Source: Mycobacterium sp. GA-2829
GTDB taxonomy: Bacteria; Actinomycetota; Actinomycetes; Mycobacteriales; Mycobacteriaceae
Length of the DNA: 64,000 nt
Direction of reading: 5' to 3'
Assembly: GCF_001499965.1 (NCBI RefSeq)
Contig: NZ_LQIT01000018.1
Coordinates: 29,716-93,715, forward strand
Below the pieces are notes generated by a model. It saw only the letters and a program-made list of their open reading frames with translations. It did no database searches and was not told the DNA's origin. The translations under genes and the position numbers were made by a program. Positions 35,638-43,259 of the stretch are shown here, one piece after another (position 1 is the first letter of the stretch; each line of letters opens with the position of its first letter).

Positions 35638-36270
35638 ATGAAGTACAGCGGCCTGCTCGCCAAGGCGGTGCAGCGCTTCGGCGCGCCGAGCGCCGAAGGC
35701 ACTGCCGAACGCATACTCGACGCGGCGCTCAAGCAGTTCGAGCTGCTGGGTATCCGACGCTCGACCGTCGAGGACATCACCCGGCGGTCCGGGCTGGCGC
35801 GAGTGACGCTGTACCGGAACTTCGCGAACAAGGACGCCATCGTCGAGGCGGTGCTGCTGCGTGAACTCGAGCGGTTCCTGTCCGATCTGGCGGCCGAGGC
35901 CGGTGGCTATGCCGAAGCCGAGGACAAGCTGGCCGAAGGTTTCGTGTTCACGTTGACCACGCTGCGCAATCACGCACTGCTGCAACGGTTGTTGGCCACC
36001 GAACCGGAGACGGTGCTGCCGTTCCTCACCGTCGAGGGCGACGGTGTGGTGCGCACGGCCTCGTCGTTCCTGGCCCACCAGTTGGCGGTGGCGCTGCCCG
36101 ACGACCGTCGTACCCAGCTCGAACTGCTCGAGGTCGCCGAGGTGACCGTCCGGGTCATCGTGTCGTTCCTGCTCACGCCGTCGCAGAACGTCGCGCTCGG
36201 GGACGACGATGCCGCCCGGTCGTTCGCGCGCCGCTACCTCGTCCCGCCGCTGCTGGGGTTGACGGCCTAG
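35638..36270 (+). CDS. TetR-family repressor of AurF locus
   Basis: A 210-residue TetR repressor with HTH STVEDITRRSGLARVTLYRNFANK (about residues 41-64). The C-terminal half is helical and hydrophobic (RNHALLQRLLATEPETVLPFL). It is divergent from the diiron oxygenase, with interleaved inverted repeats between them, so it most likely represses that gene and itself. ATG 35638 is preferred over TTG 35635. It ends just before the repeat element at 36279. Confidence 0.88.
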   Translation: MKYSGLLAKAVQRFGAPSAEGTAERILDAALKQFELLGIRRSTVEDITRRSGLARVTLYRNFANKDAIVEAVLLRELERFLSDLAAEAGGYAEAEDKLAEGFVFTLTTLRNHALLQRLLATEPETVLPFLTVEGDGVVRTASSFLAHQLAVALPDDRRTQLELLEVAEVTVRVIVSFLLTPSQNVALGDDDAARSFARRYLVPPLLGLTA

Positions 36271-36278
36271 CGTCGAGG

Positions 36279-36331
36279 GTGATTTCGGTGCAGCTGGTTG
36301 CGGTGAGCGCAACCAACCACACCGAAATCAC
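36279..36331. repeat. Palindromic intergenic repeat, copy 1 (bidirectional terminator)
   Basis: GTGATTTCGGTG (36279-36290) pairs with CACCGAAATCAC (36320-36331), with an inner GGTTGCG/CGCAACC stem. It lies between the convergent TetR and CDF genes and overlaps the last codon of the latter. A related copy is at 42224-42266. It can act as a terminator in both directions; repetition suggests a dispersed REP-like element. Confidence 0.7.
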
Positions 36332-37326
36332 TCGTGGGTCGCCGGGTAGGCGTGCACGAGGGCCGAGGCCAACTTCGGCACGGCGTGGGTGAGCGTGTGT
36401 TCGGCCTCGTGGGCGATGCGGTGGGCGTCGGCGAGGCTGACCTGCGGGTCGATGTCGAGTTCGGCGTCGGCGTGCAGGCGGTGGCCGATCCACCGCATCC
36501 GCACCGCGCGCACCTCGGTGACGCCCGGCTCGGCCGCGAGCGCGGCCTCGGCCTTGTCGACGAGTTCGGGTTCCACTCCGTCCATGAGTCGGCGGAACAC
36601 GTCACGCACCGCGGTCCGCAGGACCGCGAGGATGGCGACGGTGATGACCAGGCCGATGATCGGATCGGCGAGCGGGAAGCCCAGCGCGACCCCGCCGGCC
36701 CCGAGAAGCACTGCCAGCGAGGTGAATCCGTCGGTGCGCGCGTGCAGCCCGTCGGCCACCAGGGCGACCGAGCCGATGCGGCGGCCCACCCGGATGCGGT
36801 ACAGCGCGACGAGCTCGTTGCCGATGAACCCGACCAGACCGGCGACGGCCACCCAGCCGACGTTTCCGATCGGCACCGGGTTGACGAGGCGGCGGATCGA
36901 CTCGACGCCGGCGACGATCGCCGACAGGGCGATCATGGCGACGACGAACAGTCCGGCGATGTCCTCGGCGCGGCCGTATCCGTAGGTGTAGCGGCGGGTC
37001 GCGGCGCGGGTGCCGACGACGAATGCGATCCACAGCGGGATGGCGGTCAGCGCGTCGGAGAAGTTGTGGATGGTGTCGGCGAGCAGCGCGACCGAACCGG
37101 AGATGGCCACGATCAGCAGCTGGGCCAACGCGGTGGCGCCGAGCGCGAGCAGGCTGATCTTCACCGCGCGGATGCCTGCGGCGCTGGACTCCAGGGCGTC
37201 GTCGATGCTGTCGGAGGCATCGTGGCTGTGCGGTGCGAACACCTCGCGGAGTGCACCCCCGAAGGTCGTGGGGTGTTCGTGGTCGTGGTGGTGGTGGTGG
37301 TGCGCCTGCCGGGCTTCGTGGGTCAT
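36328..37326 (-). CDS. CDF-family metal efflux transporter
   Basis: A 332-residue cation-diffusion facilitator exporting a divalent metal in exchange for protons, close in sequence to M. tuberculosis Rv2025c. A His-rich tail (HHHHHHDHEH) is followed by six membrane segments; the metal-site motifs LLADTIHNFSDALTAIPLW (helix 2) and VALVADGLHARTDGFTSL (helix 5) are intact. A cytosolic domain (EPGVTEVRAVRMRWIGHRLH) ends the protein. The start ATG 37326 overlaps the KmtR-like repressor stop (ATGA). Rv2025c is KmtR-controlled, so nickel or cobalt is the likely substrate. Confidence 0.9.
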   Translation of the reverse strand: MTHEARQAHHHHHHDHEHPTTFGGALREVFAPHSHDASDSIDDALESSAAGIRAVKISLLALGATALAQLLIVAISGSVALLADTIHNFSDALTAIPLWIAFVVGTRAATRRYTYGYGRAEDIAGLFVVAMIALSAIVAGVESIRRLVNPVPIGNVGWVAVAGLVGFIGNELVALYRIRVGRRIGSVALVADGLHARTDGFTSLAVLLGAGGVALGFPLADPIIGLVITVAILAVLRTAVRDVFRRLMDGVEPELVDKAEAALAAEPGVTEVRAVRMRWIGHRLHADAELDIDPQVSLADAHRIAHEAEHTLTHAVPKLASALVHAYPATHE

Positions 37327-37724
37327 CTCCGCCGCCCGTTCGTCGTGACGTCGGCGTGCAGGGCGGCGAGTTCGGTGGCATCGCGGTGATGCCCGGGGAC
37401 GCCGGGGCCCGCGTGTTCGGCGTTGTAGACCGCGTCGGTGACCAGTTGCGCGACGTGCTCGTTGTCCAGGCGGTAGAAGATCGTGGTGCCCTCGCGGCGG
37501 GTGCGGACCAGGTGCGCCATGCGCAGCTTCGCCAGATGCTGCGACACCGACGGGGCCGGCTTCCCGACGTGGGCGGCGAGGTCGTTCACGGACTTCTCGC
37601 TGCTGGCGAGTGCCCACAGGAGCTGGACCCGGGTGGGGTCGGCCAACATCCGGAAGACCTCGGCGACGAGATTGGCCTCGTCGTCGGGGAGGCGCCGTCC
37701 ACATCGCCCACTATCTGCATTCAT
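37323..37724 (-). CDS. kmtR: ArsR/SmtB-family metal sensor, KmtR-like
   Basis: A 133-residue winged-helix repressor very similar to M. tuberculosis KmtR (Rv0827c), which senses Ni and Co. Identical or near-identical stretches include LVAEVFRMLADPTRVQLLWAL and HVGKPAPSVSQHLAKLRMAH. The KmtR metal ligands near the C-terminus (NAEHAGPGVPGHHRD) are present. It forms an operon with the CDF exporter. The ATG at 37724 lies inside an inverted repeat and 6 bp after a TATTAT box, so the transcript is probably leaderless and self-repressed. Confidence 0.85.
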   Translation of the reverse strand: MNADSGRCGRRLPDDEANLVAEVFRMLADPTRVQLLWALASSEKSVNDLAAHVGKPAPSVSQHLAKLRMAHLVRTRREGTTIFYRLDNEHVAQLVTDAVYNAEHAGPGVPGHHRDATELAALHADVTTNGRRR

Positions 37725-37733
37725 ACGCAGATA
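37712..37733. promoter_or_regulatory. KmtR-type operator overlapping start codon
   Basis: TATCTGC-N8-GCAGATA (7-bp arms) spans the kmtR start codon and touches the -10 box. ArsR/SmtB proteins bind inverted repeats of this size at their own promoters. Confidence 0.65.
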
Positions 37734-37736
37734 ATA
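37731..37736 (-). promoter_or_regulatory. -10 box of kmtR
   Basis: Read on the minus strand this is TATTAT, separated by 6 bp from the kmtR ATG, giving a leaderless transcript. Confidence 0.5.
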
Positions 37737-37746
37737 GAACGAGGCT

Positions 37747-38364
37747 TCAGGTGAGTGCGGGCGCCCCAGTGGGCAGGTACGGCGCGATGTTGCGCCAGGC
37801 CCGATCGATGCACTCCTGCTTCTCCCCCACCGGCGCCACGTAGTGCAGCGCCGCGGTGGCGTCGTCCGTTCCGCGTAGCCGCGCGATCACCCAGGCGGCG
37901 AGATACGGCGACGCCAGGCAGCCACCGGCCGTGGCGACGTTGCCGTTGGCGAAGAACGGTTGGTCGAGAACGTCGATGCCCGCCGCGATCACCCATGGTT
38001 TGGTGGTCAGGTCGGTACAGGCCGGAACATCGTGCAGCAGACCCAGTTTCGCCAACACGAGCGCTCCCGAGCACTGGGCGGCGATCAGCTGACGTCCGGG
38101 ATCCAGCGCGCGGAGTGCACCCATGATCGCGCGGTCCTCGACGACCTCGCGGGTCGCGATGCCGCTGCCGACGAGGACGGCATCGGCGGTGACCGCCTCG
38201 TCGAGAGTGCACATCTGCTCGATCGTCACGCCGTTCATCGACGTCACCCGCGGAGTCGGGGTGGCGATCGTGACCCGCCAGTCCGTGATGCGGTTGAGCA
38301 CGCCCAAGGCGATCAGTGAGTCGAGTTCGTTGTAGCCCTCGAAGGTGAGGATGGCGATGTGCAC
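37747..38364 (-). CDS. DJ-1/PfpI-family protein
   Basis: A 205-residue class I glutamine-amidotransferase-like protein. It starts HIAILTFEGYNELDSLIALG, and the nucleophile elbow is LIAAQCSGALVLAKLGLL with Cys near residue 96. A downstream ATAGGCLASPYLAAW segment is typical of the DJ-1/PfpI group, which includes isonitrile hydratases and AraC-like sensor domains. GTG 38364 has AAGGA upstream. It is divergent from a MocR regulator, which probably controls it. Confidence 0.83.
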   Translation of the reverse strand: MHIAILTFEGYNELDSLIALGVLNRITDWRVTIATPTPRVTSMNGVTIEQMCTLDEAVTADAVLVGSGIATREVVEDRAIMGALRALDPGRQLIAAQCSGALVLAKLGLLHDVPACTDLTTKPWVIAAGIDVLDQPFFANGNVATAGGCLASPYLAAWVIARLRGTDDATAALHYVAPVGEKQECIDRAWRNIAPYLPTGAPALT

Positions 38365-38407
38365 GGCGGCGTCCTTCCGGTTCGGAGGCTTCACCATAGG
38401 AGGCGCC

Positions 38408-38437
38408 ATGCATGACGGTCGAGGAATTGTCATGCAT
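38408..38437. promoter_or_regulatory. Operator overlapping MocR start
   Basis: ATGCATGAC (38408-38416) and GTCATGCAT (38429-38437) are perfect 9-bp arms 12 bp apart. The left arm contains the ATG 38412 of the MocR gene and lies next to its AGGAGG. The DJ-1/PfpI start is 44 bp away, so one protein could control both genes. Confidence 0.65.
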
Positions 38438-39788
38438 AGAATTCGTCGTGGCCGCCTCCCGATACCAGCCCGTCGTCGACGACCTCGCGGCCGACATCCG
38501 GAGCGGTCGGCTGCGCTCGGGAACCCGGCTGCCCACCCACCGCGCCCTTGCCCGCGAGCGGAGCATCGCCGTCGTCACCGCGTCCCGCGTGTACGCCGAA
38601 CTGGAGTCGATGGGCCTGGTGAGTAGCGAGCAGGGACGCGGGACCTTCGTCCGCGATCTGACACTTCCTCCCGGGCACGGTGTCGATCAGCGACCTGTCG
38701 CGCCGGACGCCGTCGACCTGAACTTCAACTACCCCACGCTGGCCGGTCAGGCGGAGTCGTTGCGGCGGGCGCTGCGCGAGTTGGCCGGCTCGGGTGATCT
38801 GGACGCGCTGCTGCGCTACCAACCCCACGGCGGGCGGCAACGTGACCGAGCTGCGGTGGCGACGCATCTGCTGGACCGGGGGTTGGACGTCGTCCCTGAC
38901 GACGTCGCCGTGGTCAACGGCGCGCAGCACGGGTTGACCGTCACGGCGCTGGCCATGCTGCAGCCGGGCGATGTGGTCGCCGCGGATGCGCTGACGTACC
39001 CGGGCTTCAAGGTGTTGGCGGAGGCGTTGCGGCTCGAATTGGTCCCGCTCCCAACGGGTCCGGACGGCCCGGACCTCGAGGCCCTGCAAAGCCTGTGCCG
39101 TCGGCGACCGATGCGCGCCGTGTACGTGATGCCGACGCTGCACAATCCGCTCGGGTGGGTCATGGACCGCTCTGCCCGCCGGGAGCTGATCGCGATCGCC
39201 CGCAGACACGGTCTGCTCCTCATCGAGGATGCGTCCTACGCGTATCTCGCCGAGAAACCGCCGCCGCCGTTGGCCGCCACCGCGCCGGACGTCACGGTGT
39301 ACGTCTCCGGTCTGTCGAAGAACATCGCCACCGGGCTGCGGGTCGGATTCGTCGTGGCGGCCCGGAAACGGTTGAGCGCGATCGAGCGGGCGATCCGCGC
39401 GACGACGTGGAACACCCCGGCGTTGACGACCGCGATCGCGACGCGGTGGATCGAGGACGGTACCGTCATGCGGCTGGAGGCGGCGAAGCGCGAGGACGCC
39501 GCAGAGCGGCAGCGGATCGCCCGCGAAGCGCTGAAACCCCTTGCGCAGATCGGACATCCGTCGTCGTACTTCATGTGGCTGCCGCTGCCCGAGGACGCCC
39601 GTGCGGACCGCGTCGCCGCCACGCTGACCGGTGGCGGGATCTCGGTCTCCACCGCTGAACCGTTCGCGATCACCGCGACCGCGCCCCAGGCGCTGCGCCT
39701 GGCACTCGGATCGGTGGACCGGGAGAGCCTTGCCGGCGCACTCGCCACGGTCCGACAGGTGATCGAGGACGACGCCCGCCTCTACTAG
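38412..39788 (+). CDS. MocR-type regulator (GntR HTH fused to aminotransferase domain)
   Basis: A 458-residue PLP-dependent transcription factor. The N-terminal winged helix is RSGRLRSGTRLPTHRALARE with VTASRVYAELESMGLV. A type I aminotransferase domain follows from residue 95: PHGGRQRDRAAVATHLL, AVVNGAQHGL, MPTLHNPLG and the PLP lysine in YVSGLSKNIATGLRVGF (near residue 304). ATG 38412 has AGGAGG 8 bp upstream; GTG 38448 is an alternative. It is divergent from DJ-1/PfpI and overlaps the exporter end by 4 bp. Confidence 0.9.
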   Translation: MTVEELSCIEFVVAASRYQPVVDDLAADIRSGRLRSGTRLPTHRALARERSIAVVTASRVYAELESMGLVSSEQGRGTFVRDLTLPPGHGVDQRPVAPDAVDLNFNYPTLAGQAESLRRALRELAGSGDLDALLRYQPHGGRQRDRAAVATHLLDRGLDVVPDDVAVVNGAQHGLTVTALAMLQPGDVVAADALTYPGFKVLAEALRLELVPLPTGPDGPDLEALQSLCRRRPMRAVYVMPTLHNPLGWVMDRSARRELIAIARRHGLLLIEDASYAYLAEKPPPPLAATAPDVTVYVSGLSKNIATGLRVGFVVAARKRLSAIERAIRATTWNTPALTTAIATRWIEDGTVMRLEAAKREDAAERQRIAREALKPLAQIGHPSSYFMWLPLPEDARADRVAATLTGGGISVSTAEPFAITATAPQALRLALGSVDRESLAGALATVRQVIEDDARLY

Positions 39789-41224
39789 TGCACGGGCGAG
39801 GCGCCTGCGGTCACCGGCCGGCGGCCCGTGAAAAGCCCCACGATGACGACGACCACGCCGAGCACCGCAGCGACAGTGAACGCAGCACGCACACCGGGTA
39901 GATCGGGTGCCCCGCCAGACACCGACGCCTTGGTCATGACGGTGATGAACAGGGCCGTACCGGCGGCGCCGGCGACCTGTTGCAGCGTCGTCAGAATCGC
40001 ACTGCCGTGGGAATACAGCGATTCGGGCAACACACCCAACGCGTCGGTCATCAAGGGAGTGAACATCATCGACAGGCCCACCATCATGACCGTCTGCAAG
40101 CCGATGATCTCCCACATCGGCGACGTCGCCGACAGCGTCGCGTACCCCCACAGCGACGCGCAGAGCATGACCGACCCCGGGATGACCAGCAGCCGGGCAC
40201 CGAGCCGGTCGTAGATCCGCCCGACCAGCGGGCCGGCCGCTCCCATCAGGATGCCGCCGGGCAGGCTCACCAGGCCTGCGGCCAAGGCGCTTTCTCCCAG
40301 AACATCCTGAACGTAGAGCGGCAGCATGATGATCGCGCCGAACAGTGCCATGAAGCCGAGGATCACCAGCGACAGAGACAGCGAGAAGCGTTGATAGCCA
40401 AAGGGCCGCAGGTCAAGGAACGCCCGCTCGCGGCGCTGCAGCCGAATCTGACGGAAACCGAAGATCACCAAAGCCGTTGCGCCGACGACGATCGGCACCC
40501 ACGCGGGCACGCCCTGGTCCCCGGTGCCGGATTCACCGATGAGCGAGAGACCGAAGACCAGACCGGCGAAGCCGACCGCGGACAGCGGTATGGACACCGG
40601 ATCGATAGGCGTGGGCCGCTGTCGTTCGTCGGCCACCCGCAGTCGTGCGGCGCCCGCAGCCAGCGCGAGCGCCGCGATCGGTAGCACGATCCAGAACATC
40701 CATCGCCAGCTCAATGAGCCGAGGATGATGCCCGACAGGGTCGGCCCGATCGCGGGCGCGACCGCGATGACGATCGAGATGGTCCCCATCGTCTGACCGC
40801 GCCGCTCCAGCGGGATCAGGGTCATCACCGTCGTCATCAACAGCGGCACCATGACCGCGGTACCGCACGCCTGCACGATCCGGCCGGCCAGCAGCACCGC
40901 GAAGCCCGGGGCCACCGCCGATATCAAGGTGCCCACGCAGAACAACGCCATCGATGTGAGGTAGACGCCGCGCGCCGGGAACCGCTGCAGCAGCGACCCG
41001 CACATCGGGATCACGACGGCCATGGTCAGAAGAAAGCCACTGGTCAACCACTGTGCCGTGCTGGCGGTGATGTCGAGATCGGCGATCAGGGCGGGCAGCG
41101 CCACGCTCATGATCGTCTCGTTGAGGATCATGACGAACGCCGACCCGACCAGTATGGCGATGACGGTGTTGGCGCTGGATGGCGCGCGGTCGCGCGTCGA
41201 GGGCTCCCTCGCCTGCGTGGTCAT
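39785..41224 (-). CDS. DHA2-type MFS drug exporter
   Basis: A 479-residue 14-segment exporter of the EmrB/QacA group. Helix 1 motif LNETIMSVALPALIADLDI (motif D1), loop motif ARGVYLTSMALF and the C-motif AVAPAIGPTLSGIILG in helix 5 are present. It uses the proton gradient to expel organic cations or drugs. A GGTTAG-N9-CTAACC palindrome sits 10 bp upstream of the start, but its regulator gene is not adjacent. Its end overlaps the MocR stop. Confidence 0.88.
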   Translation of the reverse strand: MTTQAREPSTRDRAPSSANTVIAILVGSAFVMILNETIMSVALPALIADLDITASTAQWLTSGFLLTMAVVIPMCGSLLQRFPARGVYLTSMALFCVGTLISAVAPGFAVLLAGRIVQACGTAVMVPLLMTTVMTLIPLERRGQTMGTISIVIAVAPAIGPTLSGIILGSLSWRWMFWIVLPIAALALAAGAARLRVADERQRPTPIDPVSIPLSAVGFAGLVFGLSLIGESGTGDQGVPAWVPIVVGATALVIFGFRQIRLQRRERAFLDLRPFGYQRFSLSLSLVILGFMALFGAIIMLPLYVQDVLGESALAAGLVSLPGGILMGAAGPLVGRIYDRLGARLLVIPGSVMLCASLWGYATLSATSPMWEIIGLQTVMMVGLSMMFTPLMTDALGVLPESLYSHGSAILTTLQQVAGAAGTALFITVMTKASVSGGAPDLPGVRAAFTVAAVLGVVVVIVGLFTGRRPVTAGASPVH

Positions 41225-41234
41225 GCATCTCCCC

Positions 41235-41255
41235 GGTTAGTTTGTTGGACTAACC
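41235..41255. promoter_or_regulatory. Inverted repeat upstream of exporter
   Basis: GGTTAG (41235-41240) and CTAACC (41250-41255), spaced by 9 bp, read as a TTAGT-like TetR operator. It is adjacent to a decayed region, so the original repressor gene may be lost. Confidence 0.45.
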
Positions 41256-41896
41256 AGAATAGGGCGGGTCGCATCACGAAGCCATCTGCCCCGACGCCTG
41301 GCGCCCGAGCGTCGCCATGATCGGGTGGATGCCGAACTCGAAGCTCCCGCCGGCGACGTACTACGCGGGCTTGCGCGTGCCCGCCAAGGTGCGGGAGCGC
41401 TGGTCACCACTCCCGAAGGCAGCATCGGGTTGACACGACCTACCGCGGATTCTGCGAATCGACGGTGGTGCAGTCGAGTACGGCGAGTCTGCACCTGTCG
41501 CGTGGAGTACGACGGCGGACACCTCGGCGCTTCGGTCATGTACGTCTACGACGGGCTCGATCGCACCCGACGGACGCCGACGAGCGTCGGGTTCTGTCAC
41601 GCGATCGACCCGACAACCGTGCGTCAACCCGACGTTCGGCCGATGTGCGTGCGCCCGCCTTCGTGGAACCCGGCAACTTCGACGCCGTCACGATTCCGCG
41701 CCTGGCAGATCGCCTCCGGCCCGCGTTGGCGGCACGCGCCGACGACGGTCGACGGTCGCACCTCACCCTCAGCTCACCGGACGGGCAGATCGACGGCCGA
41801 CCGGTGACGATGTCGCTCGAACGTGTCGACTCGAATGGCTTCACACCGCGCAGTCGCGGGTTCAACTGGGTGCAGGAATACCCGTACTTCCGCTGA
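41256..41896 (+). pseudogene. Decayed coding region, no intact gene
   Basis: No single frame covers this stretch sensibly. A frame around 41319-41410 gives LPPATYYAG, reminiscent of IS3-type transposases but too short to trust. From about 41650 to the TGA at 41896 the plus-strand frame FVEPGNFDAVTIPRLADRLR to FNWVQEYPYFR reads like the C-terminus of a real protein, while upstream coding signal moves to other frames. I interpret the region as remnants of one or two genes. Confidence 0.4.
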
Positions 41897-41908
41897 TTGC
41901 GGCCGACG

Positions 41909-42220
41909 TCACCGCGTATCGGCCCACACGTCGGCACTGTGCACCGGCAGTCCGTGGCCGGGCAGCAGGTGCTCGACGGGCAGCGCCCGCATGCGCTTCT
42001 CGCTCCGCGCCGCGGCGTCGGGGTCGACGGTCTCCGGGGTGAACCACGCCTGCCCACCCGCGCTGAGCACGGCGTCGCCGGAGATCAGGGTCCGGCTGGC
42101 AGCGTGCCAGAACGCGGTCGAGCCGTCGGTGTGGCCGGTCGCCACGGATCAGGTAGCAGTTGAAGATCCACCGGAACGGGCAGATGACCCCGATGTCGTC
42201 GAGCCGTCTGACCTCCCAGC
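41909..42220 (-). pseudogene. MBL-fold hydrolase with internal deletion
   Basis: The minus strand from 42218 reads WEVRRLDDIGVICPFRWIF-NCYL, the N-terminal strand region of a metallo-beta-lactamase-fold protein. It then jumps frame near 42143 to GHTDGSTAFWHAASRTLISGD and VEHLLPGHGLPVHS, the C-terminal half. The HxHxDH core is missing, so most of the middle has been deleted. No product is expected to be active. It abuts the repeat element at 42224. Confidence 0.7.
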
Positions 42221-42223
42221 GGC

Positions 42224-42266
42224 TTCGGTGTACTTGGTTGCGGCGAGCGCAACGAACTACACCGAA
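42224..42266. repeat. Palindromic intergenic repeat, copy 2
   Basis: TTCGGTGTA (42224-42232) pairs with TACACCGAA (42258-42266) around a TTGGTTGCG/CGCAACGAA inner stem. It matches the 36279-36331 element in sequence and layout, and lies 1 bp past the stop of the alpha/beta hydrolase, so it can also terminate transcription. Confidence 0.65.
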
Positions 42267-42267
42267 A

Positions 42268-43143
42268 TCACGATTCGACAGCCGCCGTGTGAGCGAGGAT
42301 CGCGGCCCCGACCGGCTCGATCACCGGACGCGGCAGCGCATGCCCCATGCCGGGAACGGTCACCATCTGCGCGCCGCCGATGACCGCGGCCAGATGGGCG
42401 CCGTGCGGCGGCGGGTTGATCGGATCCTCCGGCGCCTCGATGACCAGCGTGGGCACGATGACCGCGGCGAGCTCACCGCCGCGGTTCAGGCCGCCCTGAT
42501 CGGCTCGCGCATGCGCCGCCGGGTTCTCATGTCGGCCCGAATGTTCGATGATCCGCTGCTCGAGCCGGCGGAACTCCGCATCGTCGAACGGGAGCACGCG
42601 CCCGTTGAGCATGCGCCAGTGCTCCACCCGCCAGTTGAGTTCGTCGGCAGCGTCTCGGGCGGCGTCCATCTGCGACCAGAAGTCGAGCAGAGCCGGATCG
42701 GGGCCGGGCAACTCCGACGAGGCCCCCGCAGCGGCCGCCAGCCCGGCGCCGAGCGCCGAGGTGCACATCACGGTCGCCGACAGCAGGCGGTCCGGGTGGT
42801 CGAGCAACAGCAACTGCACCAGGGTGCCGCCCATCGACATCCCGACCACATGGGCCTGCGCTATCCCGAGCGCATCCAGGATTGCGACCGCGTCGTCGGC
42901 CAGATCGGCGATGGAGTACGGCACCCGGTCGAAGTCCCAGCTGGAACGACCAGTGTCGCGGTGGTCGTACCGGATCACCCGGTGGCGGCGCCCGAGCATC
43001 TCGACCAGCTCATCCGGCCAGGTCAGCCCGGAGGCGTTGGCCCCCATGATCAGCAGCAGTGCCGTGCCGTCGGGATTCCCGCTGTCCTGCGCCCACAGCG
43101 TCACACCGTCATCAACGTCGATGAGATGTTCCATGCCCGCCAT
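42268..43143 (-). CDS. Alpha/beta hydrolase
   Basis: A 291-residue alpha/beta-hydrolase-fold enzyme. The oxyanion region is LLLIMGANASGLTW, the nucleophile elbow HVVGMSMGGTLVQLL (Ser near residue 100), the acid in VIEAPEDPINPP and the catalytic His in VPGMGHALPRP. This resembles mycobacterial esterases and polyketide-type hydrolases such as the Rv0134/EphF-like group without the epoxide tyrosines being evident. ATG 43143 or 43134 are both possible starts. It is downstream of putP on the same strand with a 116-bp gap. Confidence 0.83.
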   Translation of the reverse strand: MAGMEHLIDVDDGVTLWAQDSGNPDGTALLLIMGANASGLTWPDELVEMLGRRHRVIRYDHRDTGRSSWDFDRVPYSIADLADDAVAILDALGIAQAHVVGMSMGGTLVQLLLLDHPDRLLSATVMCTSALGAGLAAAAGASSELPGPDPALLDFWSQMDAARDAADELNWRVEHWRMLNGRVLPFDDAEFRRLEQRIIEHSGRHENPAAHARADQGGLNRGGELAAVIVPTLVIEAPEDPINPPPHGAHLAAVIGGAQMVTVPGMGHALPRPVIEPVGAAILAHTAAVES

Positions 43144-43259
43144 GATGCCCGAATCCAGAGCACACACCGATACCGTTGCTCTGCAGAGGATTTGACGCGC
43201 TTGTATACGCGCGAAAGGGCCTTCTCGCAGCCGGAAGACGGGTGAGTGTTGTTCCTCTT

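Noticed and set aside
37275..37312. GTG-rich repeat resembling a microsatellite
   Set aside because: It is the codon run for the His-rich tail of the CDF transporter, a normal feature of that family.
41319..41410. Possible IS3-type transposase fragment (LPPATYYAG)
   Set aside because: Only about 30 codons, no DDE motif and no terminal repeats; too short to call an insertion sequence.
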